From a virus: a DNA stretch of 24,024 nt. Below the pieces are notes generated by a model. The model was not told the origin of the DNA. It made no database searches and saw nothing but the letters and a program-made list of their open reading frames with translations. The stretch covers positions 1 to 24,024 of the IMG/VR virus record IMGVR_UViG_3300047557_000268; one strand, written 5' to 3'. This document shows, one piece after another, positions 23,129 through 24,024 of the stretch. The first letter of the stretch is position 1, and every line of letters begins with the position of its first letter. Position numbers and translations under genes: made by a program.

Positions 23129-24024
23129 TGTATGAACCCTTTAACTATGTCAAGGATGTCTTTGGTGGCACCGAGTACATGGGTAGGGGTTGGCACCAGC
23201 ACATTGCTGACTCTGTACCTAAGTTCAAGGATTATCTCTCTATCATAATCCCAGGGGTTGTACCGCCTCCGGCTATCTTGTATTCAACAGACAAGAAGAT
23301 TATCTGCTGGATGCACAATACCCCACAGCAATTTGACCCAGATAAGTTAAGAATCCTACAGAACCCTAAGTTCTTAGAGCGCATCAAGTACTTTGTGGTA
23401 CCCAGCGAAGAGCACAAGAAACTTACTCTACAGGAAATTACTATAGACCCAGACTTAATTAAGGTAATACCTAATGCCATAGAGCCATTGCGGTATGACT
23501 ACAACAAGTTTGAGCATCCCAAGGTAGTTAAACTTATCCACACCTCCAGCCCTGATAGAGGGCTTGATGTGTTGCTTAATGCCGTCAGTCTTATTCAAGA
23601 AGACTTTAGACTAGAAATCTACAACAAGTTTAATCCAGACACAGACCCACGGCTCCCCAAGTTTGATAGGCGGATTAAGTTCTATGGGTTTACTCCCAAG
23701 GACACGGTGCGTGAGGCATATGAGAACTCGCACATCCACGCCTATCCATCTACCTACCCTGAGACATTCTGCATCTCTCAGATAGAAGCGATGAGCGCAG
23801 GTTTGCTCTGTGTCACCTCAGACCTTGGTGCAATACCCGAGGTATCTGGTGGCTATACGGCTATGTATCCATATGTAGAAGACCGCATGAAGCACGCAGA
23901 GGTATTTGCCGAACATTTGACTAAGGCAATTCAGACAGTAAAGAAACAGAATTGGTTTCCGCAGGAGCAGATAAAGTATGTTAACTCTGAGTTCTCCTGG
24001 GCTAAAGCCAAAGAGCGTTGGGTT
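23128..24024 (+). CDS. GT-B (GT4-like) glycosyltransferase 3, 3' partial
   Basis: The frame is open from the ATG at 23128, which overlaps the previous stop, to the window edge, giving 299 residues without a stop. It shows GT-B family 4 features. The N-terminal domain contains FGGTEYMGRGWH (residues 12-23), reminiscent of the acceptor-side GG loop, and ICWMHNTP near 59-66. The linker motif is VIPNAIEP (113-120), the counterpart of the usual 'PNGVD'. LIHTSSPDRGLDVLL (136-150) opens the donor domain. STYPETFCISQIEAMSAG (208-225) contains the EX7E pair at Glu212 and Glu220 that binds the nucleotide sugar. The enzyme probably adds a second sugar after glycosyltransferase 2, or builds a short glycan. 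The C-terminus lies beyond the window. Confidence 0.85.
   Translation, partial: MYEPFNYVKDVFGGTEYMGRGWHQHIADSVPKFKDYLSIIIPGVVPPPAILYSTDKKIICWMHNTPQQFDPDKLRILQNPKFLERIKYFVVPSEEHKKLTLQEITIDPDLIKVIPNAIEPLRYDYNKFEHPKVVKLIHTSSPDRGLDVLLNAVSLIQEDFRLEIYNKFNPDTDPRLPKFDRRIKFYGFTPKDTVREAYENSHIHAYPSTYPETFCISQIEAMSAGLLCVTSDLGAIPEVSGGYTAMYPYVEDRMKHAEVFAEHLTKAIQTVKKQNWFPQEQIKYVNSEFSWAKAKERWV

Overview
The window is a continuous late (structural) region of a tailed double-stranded DNA phage (Caudoviricetes). All recognisable genes are on the + strand, tightly packed and often overlapping by a few bases. The order terminase large subunit, portal, internal or virion proteins, scaffold-like protein, major capsid protein, head-tail adaptor, tail fibres is a classic virion assembly module. 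The capsid protein looks like the N4-gp56 group of HK97-fold capsids. Several small proteins have the look of genes from phages of Actinobacteria (the scaffold-like protein, the CxxC protein after the capsid gene, the DUF6496-like protein). An actinobacterial host is therefore my best guess, but it is an inference from family resemblance. No tRNA, integrase, CRISPR array, insertion sequence or replication gene is visible. No gene-free stretch exceeds about 115 bases.

Layout: 1-3462 holds the DNA packaging genes (terminase, 5' truncated by the window edge, and portal). 3471-4344 holds three small unrecognised genes. 4328-11518 is a 7.2 kb block with a giant 1670-residue protein and two helical or low-complexity companions, placed unusually between portal and capsid; they may be internal or DNA-ejection proteins. 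11632-13424 holds the scaffold-like protein, major capsid protein and a small companion, with intergenic stem-loops. 13430-14611 holds a CxxC protein followed by five tiny lysine-rich genes chained by overlapping stop and start codons. 14627-15358 is a GT-A-type glycosyltransferase. 15367-16562 holds a small protein and a probable head-tail adaptor. 16570-22454 is the tail-fibre locus. 22472-24024 holds two more glycosyltransferases, the last cut off by the window end.

The most unusual part is 18.9-22.45 kb. A three-part cassette (a fibre C-terminal-like segment, a small 100-110 residue beta-type protein, and a 388-395 residue protein with six 'STDGITW' repeats that may fold as a beta-propeller) is present twice in tandem. 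The two repeat proteins are strongly AT-rich compared with the rest of the phage, apart from their first codons. This suggests imported or swapped receptor-binding bodies fixed to a conserved phage-encoded N-terminal anchor. Three glycosyltransferases surround this locus, so virion or fibre glycosylation is a reasonable hypothesis.
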